In this document: positions 29,701-38,464 of the stretch, piece by piece | Numbering within the stretch: the stretch's first letter is position 1 | Layout of the letters: every line of letters starts with the position of its first letter | Source of the DNA: an uncultured Selenomonadales bacterium | GTDB taxonomy: Bacteria; Bacillota; Negativicutes; Selenomonadales; Selenomonadaceae | Assembly: GCA_947307055.1 (NCBI GenBank) | Contig: CAMZHX010000004.1 | Span: 62,001 to 126,000, forward strand | DNA length: 64,000 bases | Direction: 5' to 3' | Made by a program: the position numbers and the translations under genes | The notes under the pieces: model-generated | Told to the model about the DNA's origin: nothing | The model's input: the letters and a program-made list of their open reading frames with translations, nothing else | The model's database searches: none

Positions 29701-32700
29701 ACGGAAAATAAATCCTACGTCGCGGCAAAAGGTACCGGCGGCGCGATTGGCGGCGAATTCGGGAGCGCGGCTCACGCTGATAACGACGTTAATAACTCCT
29801 CAAGCGCAACTTTGAACGGCACATGGAATATCACTAACGATTTAACTTTGACGGCAAATCAGCACGACAGCGCATATATCAGCGGCTATAGTGCACGCGG
29901 CGCAATCATAACCGGCGGCAAAGGTTCCCTCGATAACGTTATCAAAGGCTCGTCCACCGCGACCATTTCAGACAAAGCCAACATTAACGCTAAAACCGTC
30001 AACATAAATTCCAAAAACTACATCACGACCGATAAATATTCCAGTGACTACGACCATACACTTTTCGGGCGTATGGGCGGCGTTGTCGATGATGTCGACT
30101 ATCAACGCTCAAGCGCGACAACTAATAAATCAGCTAACATAAATATTGGCGCAAATGTCGGGATAACTACGAGCGGCACGCAAATTTACGACGCGGCAAG
30201 CGATTACAATTTGAAAAATGATGTCTACGCGGAAGGCGGCTCGGCACTGGCTAGCTTGCGCTGGGTCAAATCCCATAACTACATAACGGCGGACGAAAAA
30301 ATTTCTGTCGGGTCGGGCGCACTCCTCAAGAACGAGGGCGGCTCCTATGACGACGGCGGCATAACTTTCGCGGCTCATGATAATTTGGAACACAATCCGA
30401 CCGCAAAAGGTTATTCGCAAGCGGGCACGGGCGGTTATGTTCGCGCAGAAACTCTTACCGAATTGACGCGCAATCAGAACATTGATATCAACGGCACACT
30501 AAAGAGCGCGAAGGATTTAAACTTGTACGCGGGCGCAGACGCAAACGGCGAACGCTCCAGAGTTCACAGCTACGCACGGGCAATTTCCCAAGTTATGACG
30601 CTGATTGACGACGGCTCCGCCGATATTATTCGCAAGGGCAAGACTAATTCAAATGTCAACGTCAACAGTAGCGCAAGCGGCGAGGCTATGCACGATGTCA
30701 ACATTATTTCTAACGCGGGCTTTGAAGTTTACGAGGAGCGACCCTTTTACGGTAGCACCTGGAAAAACAGAGGCGAATATAGCGTTGTGACTTCCGACGT
30801 AGGCAGCGTGACCAATTCGGACTACAAACACAATAACAAAGTCAAAGTCGACGGCGAATTGAAAGCCGCCAATACTCCCGACGTAACGATAAATATTAGC
30901 GGCGTCGCCCTGCCTAACGGATTCATTTTGACCAATAATAATCTTAAAGATATATCCTACACCGTCACGAGCGGCAATTCAACCATAACCAAAAAAAATA
31001 CCAACTTCAGCGGCAAGACTAGTAACGAAATTTTCGCGCAACAAATTTTCAACGGGATAACGACTTCAACCGAAAAGCCGGAAGATTCACTTGTCCCGCG
31101 CTATAAAGAAGTTTGCGAATCTATCAGCAATTATCAAGTTGTGGATAAAAATGACATTGTCGCGTATAACGGCTTTTTGCAGGAAAAACTCGCGCTCGAA
31201 GAGGAAATGTCAAATCTAGGTCTGGGCAGTTATGATGACAACGGAGAATTTTTACTCGGCTCAAATCCTAAAACCATCGGAATTAAAACGCTGGTCTTGC
31301 CAAATGTCGAAGTCAGCGGCGGCTCAATCAACGTCACCACAGATAGTTTCAGCGGCTCCGGCAAGCTCAATGCCAGCGGCATTCCGAAAATCGACGTGGA
31401 AAATAATTCGACCACCTATCTTGTCACGAATAAATTGACTATCGCCGATAAGGGCGGCAATGTCAACTACAACGGCACGAAGGTAACGAGCAATGCGGAC
31501 ATAGGCAGCGGCGCGAATTTTGCCGAACTCAAAGTAGCCGACGCCGAGCAAGTCCCGCTAATTAAAGTCACGAATAGTTATTCAGGTAGCGGCTCAATCC
31601 AAATGATTCCCAACCCCAAAGCTACTGGCTATAGCGAGTTGCCCGCCGCCGCGCAAAAAGCTACACTTTCCTATACCCCGCTGAATTACATTGAAATTAC
31701 CGATGACATAAATAATCCGGTTGGCAAGGTGCAAATCTCGAACAAGCGCGGCAGTATCCGAATAAACAAGGGCGCGAACGTAAACGGCAAGGATATAGAG
31801 CTGACGGCTAAGGAGAGCATATCGCAGGGCTACACCGACAGCATAAAGAATATTGCTTACACGCCGCAGGACGCCTACGCTGACGAGACTAAGAAGATGC
31901 GCGAAAAAGTCGGCTGGGATAAGAGTATGCCCTCAAGCGACAAAATAGAAAAGGAGACGAGCGATAAGAAATATAGCGGTGGCGCGGGCGAGATTGCAGG
32001 CGGTTCGATATACATAGCGGCGCGGGATATAAATATAAACGGGCTGATTCAATCGGGCTACGTAGGTTTTTCTACGACGATAAATCAAAGCGACTTGGAC
32101 AACGCGACGGAAACTGTATTCTTTAATGAAATGCCGATGTATAAAGTGAACAAAGGCGGCAAGCGGGTCAACAGTGATGGCTACTACACTTACGAGCCGC
32201 AAATTTACTACGATAAGACGAACAATAAAATATACGTCGAGGACATTAACGCCACTGGCGGCAAAGTTTATTTAGCGGGTCGGATAGTATCGACGGGCAA
32301 TGGCAAAATCGTAGTAGCGGACGGCGCGAGCAATATCGACATAACTAACAATACAAGCGTAGATATGAACGTTGGCAAGGTGACGAGTGCTAAGGGCGGC
32401 GGCTTTATTCAGATTGTCGACAGCGAGCAGGATAAATTAACCGAGTATTCAAGCGGGCAAACGCGCACCATAGAAAATTATTCAGCGTGGTTGGCGGACA
32501 ATACTAAGGGCAAAGTCACAATCGGCAACGGGCTGACGGTCGGAAAATTCGTCAATTATAATCCTAAAGCGGGCTTGTCGTATAATTGGACGGAAGGCAT
32601 GCAGCAGGAAGAAATCCTCCACTACTACTACAAGGAAGAAAAAAGTTGGTGGGGGCATAAGGACGATTCAAATTACACGAGCGACCTTGCGGCTATGTCG

Positions 32701-35700
32701 GCTAAATTGTCTCCCAGTTGGAGCGAGAAAAAATCTGACCCTGTAGAACTTGGCGACGGCTATTACATTGGCTCTGGCGCGGTTACGAAAAATAATTTAA
32801 CGCTAATTGCGCAAAACGTGGTAACGGGCAATAGTTATGGTGGTCACACAAGGAGCGAGGCGCACGAACACGGTTTGGGCGGTTTTTATGAGGATTACGA
32901 CCACAACTGGAAAAGGACGACCGGCACCAAGCAAATATATCAATATTCGGTTAAGGCTGACTACCCGATAAGCGTTGGGATAATCGGCGAGAAGAGCACG
33001 CCCTCAATCAATTTGGCGAACACCTCAAACAATGGCGGCGATTTATATTTGACGGGCGACATAAGAAACGACTTGGGCACGTTGACGATTACGGCGAATA
33101 GCGGCAAGATTGAGCAGACGGAAGGCACGAAGATTTCCACCAACAATATAAACCTTTCGGCGAGTAGTGGCATAAAAAATATAAATGTGGTGAATCATCG
33201 CGACGACGACTTGAAATTGACTGCGCGGACGACCTTAGGCGACATAGATATAAACGTTAGCGGCGGCATATTGGGCGATAAGAATTTAGCGGGCAATGTT
33301 ATTGTGAACGACTTGACCAGCAAATATGGCGCGGTGAGTTTGAAGGCGCAAGGCGACATAAAGCAGACGATTTCCAGCACGGCGGCTAATGCTCAGAACA
33401 TTAAGCTTGAATCGGCTAATGGCGCAATCAATTTGCAAATCGAATCTAGCGGCGAGCTTGGCGCGGACGTCTCTGCGATTTCAGCGGCGGCTTATGGCGA
33501 TATTAAGCTGAATAAAAATGATAACGCGGACTTTTTGATAGGTTCAATCGTCTCGACGACCGGCGATGTAACTTTGACGGCGAATGGCAAATTTATAGAC
33601 GCGTTGGACAAAGTGCGCGACAATGCCGACACGCAACAAAGCGACCTCGTTAAGTCGTGGATAGATATGGGCTTGATTGCGGGTACGCGCGATTATAAAG
33701 GCGCGTACATCACGAGGCTTGAGCAAGACCGCGACAATTACAAAGCTGACGTGACGGCGCAATTTACGGAGTATGGGGAATTGCTGAAGTTGTATGAAAG
33801 CCAGTTGGCAGCATACAACGCCATAAAAGATAAAGCGATATTGGCAGTACATCAAGGGGTTAATGACGCCTCGAAAGTCACGGCACCGACGAAGGGCGAA
33901 CGCTTAACAACTCTGGAGAAAAAATTTGGCAAGTACGAGACGGCGGACGCGTATTTAGCGGCGGACAATAACTATCAGATATTGGTTGCGGCGGTAGAAA
34001 ATCCGCAGTATCAATGGACGGAAGCTGAATTGCTAGCCGGAATACGTTCAGCGATAGTCAACAAGACCGAAGGTTCCGCACCCGACGTTACGAAACTTAA
34101 AGACGCGAACATAACGGGGCGCAATGTGACTTTGACTGGCGCGGGCGTCGGCACAAACTCTGAAGACGTTACGACGATAAAAATGTCTGACTTGCGCGTA
34201 AAAGCGGGCGAGACGGCTAAAGAAAAATCTGCGCGGCTGGCGAAGGTGGCGCAATTAGCGAACGTCGAGGCGGCGGACGTTACAGTCAATTACGTTTTGG
34301 ACAAGAACGGCAAGCCGGTAACGCAGACGATTACGCAAGTTAATTACAGATACGACGCGGACAAAGGCTATTACATTGACACGGCGGGCAATTACATTCG
34401 CTATCGCAAGGACGCCGACGGCAATTTACTCAAGTACACCTACGACCAAAATTTAAAGCAAGTTGGGAGCGCGGTTGCGGTCAGCGATTTTAGCGACGTG
34501 ATTAAAAGCACCAAGACCATTGAGAACAAGGAAATTGAATCATTCGACATAAAAGGCACCATTCCGCTTGGCATAAATGCGACGGGCGATATAACAATCA
34601 AGGCGACGGGCAATAGCGGCGTATATATCGCGGGGCGCAATAAGGGCGTCAAGATTGACGAGGAGAGCAACCCGAATAACGACGTTTACAGTGCGCTCAA
34701 CATTAACAAAATCGAGACAACCAAAATTGCGGGTAATTATCCTGATGTGCGGATAGTCGGCGAGGCTGGAATATTCAATGCGGCGGCGAGTGGCGAAAAT
34801 GTCATTGGCAAGGATTTAATTTTAACTGGTGGCAATGGCGCAATAGGCACGCAAGCTAAACCATTCACGGTTCGATTGACCGGCGATTTATTTGACGCGC
34901 GAGCTAATGACGAAATCAATTTAAAGAAAGTTGGCGTGGACAATTTCAGAATTAGCGCGATGTATTCACCCAAAGCGATTCGCATAACCAACGACGAACA
35001 CGGCATAATTGAGCACTCCGCGCACTTCGACGACATAGCTGAGGCATATATAAATTCTTTAGGCGAGCTGACGTTTAACGGCTCTGCGGGGACGGCGAGT
35101 GCTCCTATCGTGATAAGGTCGAATGACACGACGATTTTAAATCTCAATGGCGGCGGGGAATTTTACGTTAAGGCGGTAGAAACTGGCGCGTTGAGATTGA
35201 ACAACATAAGCGGCACGGTTGAAATAAATTCGGAAGATACGATAAAGCAGACGCAAGACGGCACGAACAGTCTAAGCGGGATAAGGGTTAGTGCGGTTGG
35301 CGACGTGATTTTAGACGGCGCGAAGAACAAATTTAGCGCGATAAACATTGAGGCAATCGGCGGCGACTTCACGTTGAAAAACGATTCGGACAAATTGACG
35401 GCGACATTTGGCGAGGAGTTGACCGGCAAGGTAACGATTACGCAACGCGGCGACATAGATTTAGCCGGAGCGGTTAGCGGTTCTGAATTGAACTTGACGA
35501 GCGAAAAGGGCAATATAATTTCGTCGGGCGGCTTGCAAGCGGCTAAGGCGATAAATTTGAGCGTCGGGACGTTCACGCATGAAGGCGAGATTCACACGGA
35601 CAAATTGACTATTGCGACTGATAACGGCGTCACGATTAACAACACGGAAAATATTTTCAACAGCATAGAAATTGCGAGCCGCGACGGCAAAGCAATCAAC

Positions 35701-38361
35701 GGTTCAATCAACGTGACGATAAAGACGGACAGTTTCGCGCCGAGCATTAAAAACGACGTAACGGGCGACGTGACGTTGACGAACACGAAGACGGGCGGCG
35801 AGTTATCATTTGGCGACGGCGAGACGATAAACATTGGCGGGAAGTTCACGGCGAAAAGTGACGGCGATTTTGATTACGGCTCGACGATATTGGCGGGCAA
35901 AGATATTTCGATAAGGGCGCAAAACGTTTACAGGCGCGAGGGCACGACCGGTTATTTCAGTTCGCCGGGCAAAATAATATTCAACGTCAACGCAGGCAAC
36001 CAAATTGGGACGGCGGAAAATCCGATAATGATAGCGAATAGCACCGCCAAGACTGAAGGCATGAACATTTACGGCGAAACTCATATAAAGGGCGTTCACG
36101 ACGGGATATTGACGTTGGGCAACGTGATGACGGATAAGGACGTAAGCATAAGTTCCGAAGGTTCAATCGCTCAAGCGGACGGCAAAGTTATCAGCGTGGA
36201 CAAGCTGACGGTCGAGGCGGCGAAGGATATTACTTTGGACAACGCGAAAAACGACATTGAAACGCTAGTTTTGAATGGCGGCGAGAATATCAAAGTATAC
36301 AGCGACCCGCGCAAAGTTTTGACGTTGGCAGGCGAGCTAGAGGGAACCGGCGATGTTGAAATAACTTCGGGGAAATCGCTAAACGTGACCGGCGACATAG
36401 GAACGGAAAAGAATTTGACGTTGACGGCGGGCAAGGATTTAACGAGCAGTGAAGGCAGTACAATAGTTGCGCTTGAGAAAATGACGTTGAAAGCGGACGA
36501 CGTAAAACTTGCGGGCAGAGTAGGAGCGGTGAATATTGACGTTACGACGGACAAGGGCTTAGACATACAAAATGCCGAGAACGTATTTGGCGGAGTGGCG
36601 GTTAAGAGCGCGGGCGATAAGATTAACGGTTCAGTATTAGTCACGAGCGATTTTGAAACGGGCTATACGGCGCAAATTGATAACGACGTAACGGGCGACG
36701 TGACTTTGACGAACAGCAACGAAAACGCCTCAATAATTTTGCTGGGCTACGGCATAGAAGAAGGCAGGATATTAAATATCGGCGGCACCTTGACATTTGA
36801 TGTAGGCGGCGATTTCATTTCCGGCAGGAAGGGCTATTTTGCGAACAATGACATCAACATAACGTCGCGCAATGGTGATATACTCATGATAACGGTTTCA
36901 AGCGGCGAGATATTAAAAGCGATGAAGAATATAAATCTGAACGCAGCGAAAAACATTAACATAGACGGGCAAATCACGTCGGGCAGTGGCGACATTACAA
37001 TTACTTCGCAAAATGGCGGAATAGATATATTTGGCACAGCGCAGTTGCTCGCGGGTAAGAACATTAAATTAAGCGGCACCGAAGGCAATATAAATGTTAA
37101 CGGCGTAGTTAATTCGATAAACGGCAAAGTTGACATTAGCCTAGACGAAGGGAACATACAAATTGGCAACGAGACGACTGCAGAGAAAAATACGTATATA
37201 GTATCAGCAAAGAACAACGTAAATATAGCGACGAACAACGGGACTATTACAATATTAGGGAAAACGAAATCGAAAAAGAAGAATGTAAATCTCAAAGCAG
37301 AAACGGTCAAGACTGGTGACACTCCCGCCAACGTTGCTGAATTTGCCGCCCTTGCCGAAAAGACGCCGAACGACATAACGATAAACGCTGAGCTTGAGGC
37401 AGATAATTCTATAACGATAACAACCGACAACGGCAATATTGAGATAACTAAGCAAATAAAGGTAGACAACGGCGACATAACCATATTGACGCAAAATGGC
37501 GACATCACGATAGACACAAACGGCTTAGCGGATATGTTATCGGCGCAAAACAATTTGGACATTGAGACGGACAACGGCGCGATTGACATAGCAGGGAAAA
37601 TCTCTACCAAAGACGGCGACATAACAATAACGTCGAATCACGAGACGTACGCGCGGCGGCAAAAAGGTATAACGGTCGAGGAGACCGGCGCGATAAATCC
37701 GGGCAGAAATCTTTACTTGAACGCAACCAACGGTAGCATTGAATTTAAGAATGTTGCGGCGAAAAATGCGGACGTAAAGACAATCAACGGCAATGTCACG
37801 GCTCAAACGATTAGCGCGGACGATACGATAGCGATTGAGCTTGAGCACGGCAACTTGTATTTAAATCTTGCGCAAAGTAAGGGCGTAGCGATTCTGACTG
37901 ATGACAACTCCGAGTCTTCGGTCAATACGATTCGTGCAAATTCCGTAGACGTTAGCGACGCGGTTAAGGTCGGGAGAATTCTTCCTTACAGTAGCGGCAG
38001 TTCAAGCTTTAATTATCAAAGCGCGTCGTCGAGTGGCTACAGCAATTACAGCAACGGCTACAGCAACTTTGTGAACAATAGCAACTTCGCGAGCAACAGA
38101 AATTCTTACGCGATTTTAGGCAGTACGTACACGAACAATGGCTTGACTTACTGGCAAAGTGCGACATCAACCGCCGCGCCGAATTATTCTTTCAGCGAAT
38201 TTGCGAGCCTGACAGACGACATTAGCTACAGGCAGACGCGCAATTACTTTGAGGTTAAATTTATCCCGACGTGGCTTGAAAGTGAGTTTATGGACATTGA
38301 CTACAGCTTTGAGAATTTCGGAATAAGAAATGCGACCGAAGACGAATTGACAATCGACTAA
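20737..38361 (+). CDS. giant filamentous haemagglutinin/LktA-type adhesin, 5874 residues
   Basis: Very large exported beta-helix protein of the filamentous haemagglutinin (TpsA) type, resembling the LktA-like filamentous adhesins of Fusobacterium and Negativicutes. A signal peptide is visible (basic KKRR, then AMLALAAFTLFSSPFTAQA). The TPS secretion domain follows at about 35-250, with NIEVQ, GKIGGNLYFLSPNGIAVGAS and GVINAGAFTGLAVS. The body consists of long glycine/alanine-rich and Asn/Thr-rich beta repeats. The C-terminus (EVKFIPTWLESEFMDIDYSF) shows no membrane barrel or LPXTG anchor. ATG 20737 is preferred to GTG 20731 because AAGGAAG is seven bases before it. No TpsB-type pore gene is adjacent. 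Codon use changes part-way, near 31.7 kb (residue about 3650), and a heptamer repeat sits inside at 26515. Confidence 0.9.
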   Translation: MKFLRYIQKKRRAMLALAAFTLFSSPFTAQASNITTKAGVTLKPTDNVYNIEVQEKLSDTVGVNKFTHFTLDKGQIANMQFNNHQTLANLVDNRININGTVNALRDGKIGGNLYFLSPNGIAVGASGVINAGAFTGLAVSKDYFDKLSDIKSGSEFMTALAPSKIEYNNDPDKGIDIQGVINAPGGIHIYASKIDVGQDAKLRTDVKEVDFTKVVNIEGVDSGITGGLDASYKNGDIVLKAYSSHVADDNHISNVEEWINGEGSSTTWEKISESAATINVEGKIISAGDVSINAESVTTFSEGSNFNIVSQTGILDAFLGSLGIDVAADFAKKTNTATVNIKNGAEIYSKGDMDIGATSTLDVTINATTPAAKTDTTKATDWIPATSVAVISATNKATVNIDGKLESKGTMAINATATTSLSATANSATFVGKADSEKGVKEDSHYIAVSVIDGETKAEVNINSGSEIKVGGSDSKDAKAFSATATTDNTISNSATAATKATSIDSKVTGTNDDIATTTAVSVTNYSATANVNVDRTITAEKGGINLDATNTFSNSMSASSVTGREVKPMKNWSEIPGPNFLNAISNNFATKVKNILLKSASTLPEQGGGSTFSKLFNGEYLKTGITVGVFSQDNNAKVNVQNKANLNAKNDIDILAKNEITSLGFNVTSTVNNQTSNQKTDAMIGLGVLVSDITNNADIVNDGKLTSTSGNVNLETESGMNYNQFEAVVDSLTKALENIAKDAKEIIEKDTKNTFKNYQDQVKDKSDKLENSEDPAEYMQNLDDLNNAINDTESTGFDAFVKTIDDSIKLKKELEELPTKLTAFIHPSSYANYYALSAFVANTKDGNKDVKFEAAGSFSINSMLNNSRITVGENSVITAENGAVNTNSLAKNRVVAITGMGGEHLTSSEAQNNGAGISVFVGDFQNNAVTAFGKNSQIKSKDINLETKDYAKHVNIIYGNGKADSTSITGMVSFIKSPANSILALDDSTKLNGTGNVELNALSENYITSVNGGITMGNGNGKSFGAAVNILNNDGTTAVMIADNGVNSSLSDNIKNLQSEIENATDQDILVEKKSELKALKIAKAAQDILGEDYTKELGTASTADKGKITADTFTTKADNTGTINAIAIEGTENSESHGFADQFNDKVYKGEVQLGYVDNAFKWPATKLSKMLGNKINDKLKSGQNNPQQAANQAGNAAGNENGGAGENVGVNEEQVQSQLNVAGAGSAAINIKSGETGSLISNTKITANNVDVSANDDAFNGSWAGAGAFNFFGNSQAAKNTNVAIGGSVAYSDNSKNVDAIIKNSTINNATSIKNSATRDDSDVAAGMGLAVSTNSGNQGTNVDVAISASINFIEGDTHALLLNNNVKGGTIENKANIDSLQVAGGLDIAGSSSGGKGFNIGGSAAASKITNDLQSGIKGGSYENLGKVDITADKKSNQIDVAVAGGITAGSGTKGFSFGGGVAVSDINNNSRAFLNNTTKFSSSGVVKVDALDSKNSNSRNAYLSSRSINTDPTSYLNSSDKGKIDGTNGGGNIVNVALGGGASTSDAAAGGLGISYAGISNLMNVDIKNNQAITAQNLNANSTNKSNLVNVTLGLAGSNKSFSAAGALGVSDVVGDGNINISKSNVTADSFLSNAQSNAHIVNVAGQAALSKKLSVGLTFAYNAMNNTTGINVTGGTWNVKDFGATSTNNNYALALGAGVGFSKDSAVLNGAIGLNLGNNSTKSIIDGSTISGVNTLNVTATDNTSKTTIAGDINITKGGAVAAGGAVAYADIGTSDNKEVINAKITNATITTKNNSSINVEALDNATMNTVAVGVGGSAGDWTFITFQGAAAVSELNKDNIAQISNSTITGDTANIKIKATSGGNSSDGLKIGDKKINVNNKVNTAAAVLDANFGDESLFDGALAVSVNNLNQSTQANFKGTREKGNGKSQEIISRAGNVDMYSNSEADILGVALGGAGGKSKVGAAGSVSYNYINNSAQTLAENLNVKATKNFGVVAQSDDKLANYAGAVDVDVNGYGSIGVSVAYNEIKGNTDALINNSKLEVTGSDSNLIAISNPKDNLIDGYVTKNTWTSGGLMSGRISENKSGLVVNSSATHSISSDLATVGIRASSDKPGVGISGTVNINKIGGETNAKVESTNVDGNANSFVNASDYTNNGSFVGNAAVSGTVAIGVLWNENQITRKTNALVNGGTFNVKNLDVKADSQQGLSNLNIAVGAAFAASQEQGFAAASGDNIVRNQLDGTTNAKLENATVNHSGAVDVNAYHKDNAFATNIAVGVAGSGVAGASATFDLGYGLMRENSTVNAEINNSTLTGKTGAVNVNAENNSKLAGAFGTMGVAVHVGTGAAGAVALGINNNYVTNTVHAGIKGSTLKVGKVDVNAKNTSEIKADGGVAAVSLNIDFYTFLASLGSATAVTNATFDNKITADVDSSTINASGDVNITAQDDHKSDETVVSAAASSGLAVSVNRMSTSVNSGLSDLTSDKLGHTLSSGDLKMSTSNASKDNADKDSETLTGEFGKEERFLNTGAINKLLGGVHYNSKDAKNNIQNTLNTRYAATENYGVKKEPTTTTVTYNNKLEKGVYANVINGSTITATNNKISIGSTENNDLSITSGSGNAGIIGIGVGSTSIKTRRANATNVIGSTLTAKNIEISTTNGQTGSDGIKSKMYNATIAATGASVGYNNVETNGSGEILISGSKLTASENLNATAIDNSKSKTYILDAGLKIIGYTGVFAYNTNTSQTGIEVSNSSALTANAINFDTQNHTYRATDTLAISAGTAGIQTNTSEANDSSTNFINVIGKGNSFSANSLTLNALNASQTYAHSNGQGYGGLEVIVASGLANSKSNANIAIDDANTLKATTINITSQIGEDNKYSAQTDGFGISVAGVGVNVDNMTAQTESTAKVNIGNEIYNSDTTLNVTALNKASRDAFMRNNAYAVVANANDISAYTIAKDNASVTVGSNSTLANANKLGALNITSDTENKSYVAAKGTGGAIGGEFGSAAHADNDVNNSSSATLNGTWNITNDLTLTANQHDSAYISGYSARGAIITGGKGSLDNVIKGSSTATISDKANINAKTVNINSKNYITTDKYSSDYDHTLFGRMGGVVDDVDYQRSSATTNKSANINIGANVGITTSGTQIYDAASDYNLKNDVYAEGGSALASLRWVKSHNYITADEKISVGSGALLKNEGGSYDDGGITFAAHDNLEHNPTAKGYSQAGTGGYVRAETLTELTRNQNIDINGTLKSAKDLNLYAGADANGERSRVHSYARAISQVMTLIDDGSADIIRKGKTNSNVNVNSSASGEAMHDVNIISNAGFEVYEERPFYGSTWKNRGEYSVVTSDVGSVTNSDYKHNNKVKVDGELKAANTPDVTINISGVALPNGFILTNNNLKDISYTVTSGNSTITKKNTNFSGKTSNEIFAQQIFNGITTSTEKPEDSLVPRYKEVCESISNYQVVDKNDIVAYNGFLQEKLALEEEMSNLGLGSYDDNGEFLLGSNPKTIGIKTLVLPNVEVSGGSINVTTDSFSGSGKLNASGIPKIDVENNSTTYLVTNKLTIADKGGNVNYNGTKVTSNADIGSGANFAELKVADAEQVPLIKVTNSYSGSGSIQMIPNPKATGYSELPAAAQKATLSYTPLNYIEITDDINNPVGKVQISNKRGSIRINKGANVNGKDIELTAKESISQGYTDSIKNIAYTPQDAYADETKKMREKVGWDKSMPSSDKIEKETSDKKYSGGAGEIAGGSIYIAARDININGLIQSGYVGFSTTINQSDLDNATETVFFNEMPMYKVNKGGKRVNSDGYYTYEPQIYYDKTNNKIYVEDINATGGKVYLAGRIVSTGNGKIVVADGASNIDITNNTSVDMNVGKVTSAKGGGFIQIVDSEQDKLTEYSSGQTRTIENYSAWLADNTKGKVTIGNGLTVGKFVNYNPKAGLSYNWTEGMQQEEILHYYYKEEKSWWGHKDDSNYTSDLAAMSAKLSPSWSEKKSDPVELGDGYYIGSGAVTKNNLTLIAQNVVTGNSYGGHTRSEAHEHGLGGFYEDYDHNWKRTTGTKQIYQYSVKADYPISVGIIGEKSTPSINLANTSNNGGDLYLTGDIRNDLGTLTITANSGKIEQTEGTKISTNNINLSASSGIKNINVVNHRDDDLKLTARTTLGDIDINVSGGILGDKNLAGNVIVNDLTSKYGAVSLKAQGDIKQTISSTAANAQNIKLESANGAINLQIESSGELGADVSAISAAAYGDIKLNKNDNADFLIGSIVSTTGDVTLTANGKFIDALDKVRDNADTQQSDLVKSWIDMGLIAGTRDYKGAYITRLEQDRDNYKADVTAQFTEYGELLKLYESQLAAYNAIKDKAILAVHQGVNDASKVTAPTKGERLTTLEKKFGKYETADAYLAADNNYQILVAAVENPQYQWTEAELLAGIRSAIVNKTEGSAPDVTKLKDANITGRNVTLTGAGVGTNSEDVTTIKMSDLRVKAGETAKEKSARLAKVAQLANVEAADVTVNYVLDKNGKPVTQTITQVNYRYDADKGYYIDTAGNYIRYRKDADGNLLKYTYDQNLKQVGSAVAVSDFSDVIKSTKTIENKEIESFDIKGTIPLGINATGDITIKATGNSGVYIAGRNKGVKIDEESNPNNDVYSALNINKIETTKIAGNYPDVRIVGEAGIFNAAASGENVIGKDLILTGGNGAIGTQAKPFTVRLTGDLFDARANDEINLKKVGVDNFRISAMYSPKAIRITNDEHGIIEHSAHFDDIAEAYINSLGELTFNGSAGTASAPIVIRSNDTTILNLNGGGEFYVKAVETGALRLNNISGTVEINSEDTIKQTQDGTNSLSGIRVSAVGDVILDGAKNKFSAINIEAIGGDFTLKNDSDKLTATFGEELTGKVTITQRGDIDLAGAVSGSELNLTSEKGNIISSGGLQAAKAINLSVGTFTHEGEIHTDKLTIATDNGVTINNTENIFNSIEIASRDGKAINGSINVTIKTDSFAPSIKNDVTGDVTLTNTKTGGELSFGDGETINIGGKFTAKSDGDFDYGSTILAGKDISIRAQNVYRREGTTGYFSSPGKIIFNVNAGNQIGTAENPIMIANSTAKTEGMNIYGETHIKGVHDGILTLGNVMTDKDVSISSEGSIAQADGKVISVDKLTVEAAKDITLDNAKNDIETLVLNGGENIKVYSDPRKVLTLAGELEGTGDVEITSGKSLNVTGDIGTEKNLTLTAGKDLTSSEGSTIVALEKMTLKADDVKLAGRVGAVNIDVTTDKGLDIQNAENVFGGVAVKSAGDKINGSVLVTSDFETGYTAQIDNDVTGDVTLTNSNENASIILLGYGIEEGRILNIGGTLTFDVGGDFISGRKGYFANNDINITSRNGDILMITVSSGEILKAMKNINLNAAKNINIDGQITSGSGDITITSQNGGIDIFGTAQLLAGKNIKLSGTEGNINVNGVVNSINGKVDISLDEGNIQIGNETTAEKNTYIVSAKNNVNIATNNGTITILGKTKSKKKNVNLKAETVKTGDTPANVAEFAALAEKTPNDITINAELEADNSITITTDNGNIEITKQIKVDNGDITILTQNGDITIDTNGLADMLSAQNNLDIETDNGAIDIAGKISTKDGDITITSNHETYARRQKGITVEETGAINPGRNLYLNATNGSIEFKNVAAKNADVKTINGNVTAQTISADDTIAIELEHGNLYLNLAQSKGVAILTDDNSESSVNTIRANSVDVSDAVKVGRILPYSSGSSSFNYQSASSSGYSNYSNGYSNFVNNSNFASNRNSYAILGSTYTNNGLTYWQSATSTAAPNYSFSEFASLTDDISYRQTRNYFEVKFIPTWLESEFMDIDYSFENFGIRNATEDELTID
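26515..26542 (+). repeat. single heptamer arm inside the adhesin gene
   Basis: Four 7-base units in a row (GGGACAA, GGGAAAA, GGGAAAT, GGGAAAA), the same family as in the che operon. The reading frame stays open and the units are translated as KGTREKGNGKS, a basic stretch unlike the acidic/neutral beta repeats around it. Confidence 0.85.
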
Positions 38362-38385
38362 GGGACAATCACAATATTTCATGAG

Positions 38386-38419
38386 AGCGGCTCGATTATT
38401 TCCTGCCGCTTTTTTTTTT
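38386..38419 (+). terminator. rho-independent terminator of the adhesin gene
   Basis: Stem AGCGGC pairs with GCCGCT across a 13-base loop and runs into ten T residues. It begins 24 bases after the adhesin stop codon. Confidence 0.88.
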
Positions 38420-38464
38420 CGCTTCGCTAGCGTTCAGATAGGAAATCATGCCCAAATTTATTTT

